A stretch of 22,613 nucleotides of DNA from a virus: IMG/VR virus record IMGVR_UViG_3300013120_000195, positions 1-22,613 of that record; one strand, given 5' to 3'. The position numbers and the translations under genes were made by a program. Below are positions 20,965 through 22,613 of this stretch, in pieces (position 1 is the stretch's first letter; each line of letters starts with the position of its first letter). The notes beneath the pieces are model-generated. The model worked only from the letters and a program-made list of their open reading frames with translations. It was not told the origin of the DNA and did not search any database.

Positions 20965-22440
20965 TCACCCCTCGAAGTCCAGCTCCTTCTTGGGCCGGGT
21001 GAGCTTCTTCTTCTTGACCTTCTTCTTGCCCTTCTTCGTGACCTTCTTCTTGCGCGTCAGCCCGACCGACTCCTTGACCGCGTCGACCTTCATCGCGTGC
21101 GCCTCGATGTCGCCGCCGATCCGCGTACCCGCCACGTCGAGAACTCCAGTCGAGGAGATCAGGCAGCAATCCCGTCGGATGTCGCACTCGATCGTCCGGC
21201 CGTCCTCAACGTCCCGTAGCCCGGCAGCAAACAGACGCGCACGACCGTCGATGCGTTCGTCGTCCGTCTGGCAAAAGGCGAAGGCCGCGTCCACGATGGC
21301 CGCCTTCTCGAAGGCTTCCGCGAAGTCCTCGATGGTGATGACCTCCTTCTGCAGCGCGGCCTGCTTCGCCTGCGAGCCCGTCCACACCGCAGCGTCGAAC
21401 TCGCCAGCGATCGCGCGCAGGTCCTCGTAGATCCCCGCCTGCTCGTGCCGCATCTCACCGAGCCGCCGCTCCGGCTTCATGATGTCGGCGTAGTCGACGA
21501 TGATGACGTCGGGATAGAACTCGCGCGAGGCCAGGAGTGCGAGGTGCGAGCGCACCGTCGAGATCGTCGCCGAGCGCGTCGGGTACGACTTCACGAAGAG
21601 GCGGCCAGGGAGGAGCTTCGTCGCGCGAGCCTTCAGCTCCTGCACGTACCGTATCGGGTCGCTGCGCTTGTACTTCACGCGCAGCCCCATCAGGCGGTCG
21701 TCGTACCGCTGCGTCACCTTCTGGTCGTTCATCTCCAGCGAGTAGTGGGCGACGTTGAGACCGGACACGTCGCTCAGCGCACCGAAGCCGATGTTGATGA
21801 GCGTCGTGCTCTTGCCGCGCTTCGGCGGTGCCAGGATCACTCCCAGCTCGCCGCGTCCGAGACCTCCCGCGAGAACCGCGTCCAGGTGCTCGATGCCCGT
21901 GCGGACGCCGGTAAACACCTTCTGCGGATCGGTGTACCACACGGCGCGGTCGTCGATGTCGGCCCGGTAGTCAATCCCGATCTCCAGGAGATCCTCACCG
22001 ACGAGCAGCGCGTCGTCGATCAGCGGGCGCACGTCGCGGTTGCCCTTATCCAGTCGTCCGGCTGCTTCGACGATCGCGTTGACGAGTGCCTGCTGCTTGC
22101 CGAAGGCCACCGCCTTCTGCATCACGGCGTGCGCGTCCTGAACGTCGTGCCCGTACAGCTCGCCGAGCGCCGACTCGACAGGAGCGAAGTCGTCCTTCCC
22201 GACGAGCGGGCGGATGTCCTCGATCAGAGTCGGGTGCGTCGGGAGGCGACGCTCTTCGTCGATGTGCGCGAGGAGCGCGCGTGCGATGATCCGGTTCGCG
22301 TCAGAGACGAAGAACGTGTGGTCGAGTGCCGTGCGGTACCGGATGCAGAATCCCGGCACGCGGCACATCACCGCCAGGATGTGATCCTGGAAGGGAGCGC
22401 CGAAGTCCTGGCTGTAGTTGACCGCCTCCTTCTTCGGCAT
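20965..22440 (-). CDS. DnaB-type replicative helicase with lysine-rich C-terminal tail
   Basis: The 491-residue protein starts at ATG 22440 and is followed four bases later by the primase start codon. An N-terminal helical domain occupies about residues 10-160. The RecA-fold motor includes GIEHLDAVLAGGLGRGELGV, Walker A APPKRGKST (204-212), AHYSLEMND, Walker B VIIVDYADI (312-320) and TGSQAKQAAL. A long lysine tail ends the protein (RKKKVTKKGKKKVKKKKL, about 463-480) before LTRPKKELDFEG. This is the hexameric helicase that unwinds DNA ahead of the polymerase. The tail is not part of the usual family. Confidence 0.94.
   Translation of the reverse strand: MPKKEAVNYSQDFGAPFQDHILAVMCRVPGFCIRYRTALDHTFFVSDANRIIARALLAHIDEERRLPTHPTLIEDIRPLVGKDDFAPVESALGELYGHDVQDAHAVMQKAVAFGKQQALVNAIVEAAGRLDKGNRDVRPLIDDALLVGEDLLEIGIDYRADIDDRAVWYTDPQKVFTGVRTGIEHLDAVLAGGLGRGELGVILAPPKRGKSTTLINIGFGALSDVSGLNVAHYSLEMNDQKVTQRYDDRLMGLRVKYKRSDPIRYVQELKARATKLLPGRLFVKSYPTRSATISTVRSHLALLASREFYPDVIIVDYADIMKPERRLGEMRHEQAGIYEDLRAIAGEFDAAVWTGSQAKQAALQKEVITIEDFAEAFEKAAIVDAAFAFCQTDDERIDGRARLFAAGLRDVEDGRTIECDIRRDCCLISSTGVLDVAGTRIGGDIEAHAMKVDAVKESVGLTRKKKVTKKGKKKVKKKKLTRPKKELDFEG
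20986..21054 (-). repeat. Lysine-rich tail of helicase gene, 28-base match to parB-like gene
   Basis: This stretch encodes KKKVTKKGKKKVKKKK. Plus-strand bases 21031-21058 are identical to bases 9854-9881 in the parB-like gene, in the same codon phase. Low-complexity AAG codons explain part, but not all, of this match. Confidence 0.8.
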
Positions 22441-22443
22441 CGC

Positions 22444-22613
22444 TCACGCTCCCGGACTCCACAGGACTCCGGGAACGCCGGACAAGTCCACGCTCGTCCG
22501 AGCAGGTGGTGGGAAGTGCGACACGACCAAGGCCGCGAAGTCCTCCCAAGCGAAGTCCGAACAGCCCACCCGAGTCGAAAGGCCCGTCTCGAAAGACTCG
22601 GCCACCGATACCG
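22444..22613 (-). CDS. Unknown protein, C-terminal fragment cut by window edge
   Basis: An open frame enters from the right edge and ends at TGA 22444-22446, three bases before the helicase ATG. The visible 55 residues (from VSVAESFETGLSTRVGCSDF to a terminal PGVLWSPGA) have GC-rich third positions and fit the tight packing of the operon. No domain can be recognised in so short a piece. Confidence 0.55.
   Translation of the reverse strand, partial: VSVAESFETGLSTRVGCSDFAWEDFAALVVSHFPPPARTSVDLSGVPGVLWSPGA

Overview
The window reads as part of a tailed dsDNA bacteriophage genome from a high-GC host. Nearly every gene lies on the minus strand. Cistrons are packed with ATGA, GTGA or TGATG overlaps, GC-rich third codon positions dominate, and the content is a phage replication and recombination module mixed with many small unknown genes. 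No capsid, portal, terminase, rRNA, tRNA or CRISPR is visible. The host cannot be named from the sequence; a high-GC bacterium (for example an actinobacterium) is only a guess.

Reading in the direction of transcription (high to low coordinates): an unknown C-terminal gene fragment; a DnaB-type helicase; a DnaG-type primase; a roughly 0.8 kb control region holding a tiny plus-strand cistron, strong hairpins and two plus-strand terminator-like elements; a parallel beta-helix (tailspike or depolymerase-like) protein; a Cys-cluster protein; a family-A DNA polymerase fused to an N-terminal family-4-type uracil-DNA glycosylase; small genes; an NUMOD4/HNH endonuclease; a possible UvsY-like mediator; a T4 gp32-like ssDNA-binding protein; a small unknown gene; a RecA/UvsX recombinase; a ParB-like protein; and a 5'-3' FEN-type exonuclease. 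These are followed by about a dozen small genes (zinc-binding, membrane, unknown), a nucleoside-deoxyribosyltransferase-like protein, an SbcD/Mre11-like nuclease, more small genes, a tandem AP2-like DNA-binding protein, and an SbcC/Rad50 ATPase that runs off the left edge.

Functionally this is close to a complete replisome plus a T4-like recombination toolkit (UvsX, gp32, a possible UvsY, gp46/47, RNase H/FEN). The most unusual feature is shared by non-homologous proteins: the ParB-like protein, recombinase, ssDNA-binding protein, helicase, SbcC, the possible mediator and a small neighbour all carry lysine-rich, histone-H1-like tails, several with a near-identical KKKVTKK motif. The parB-like and helicase genes share a 28-base exact DNA match in these tails. 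Other oddities are an in-frame N-terminal extension on SbcC, a gp32-like protein with a small beta domain between two acidic stretches, a primase with a degenerate TOPRIM DxD, and a self-contained plus-strand mini-transcript.
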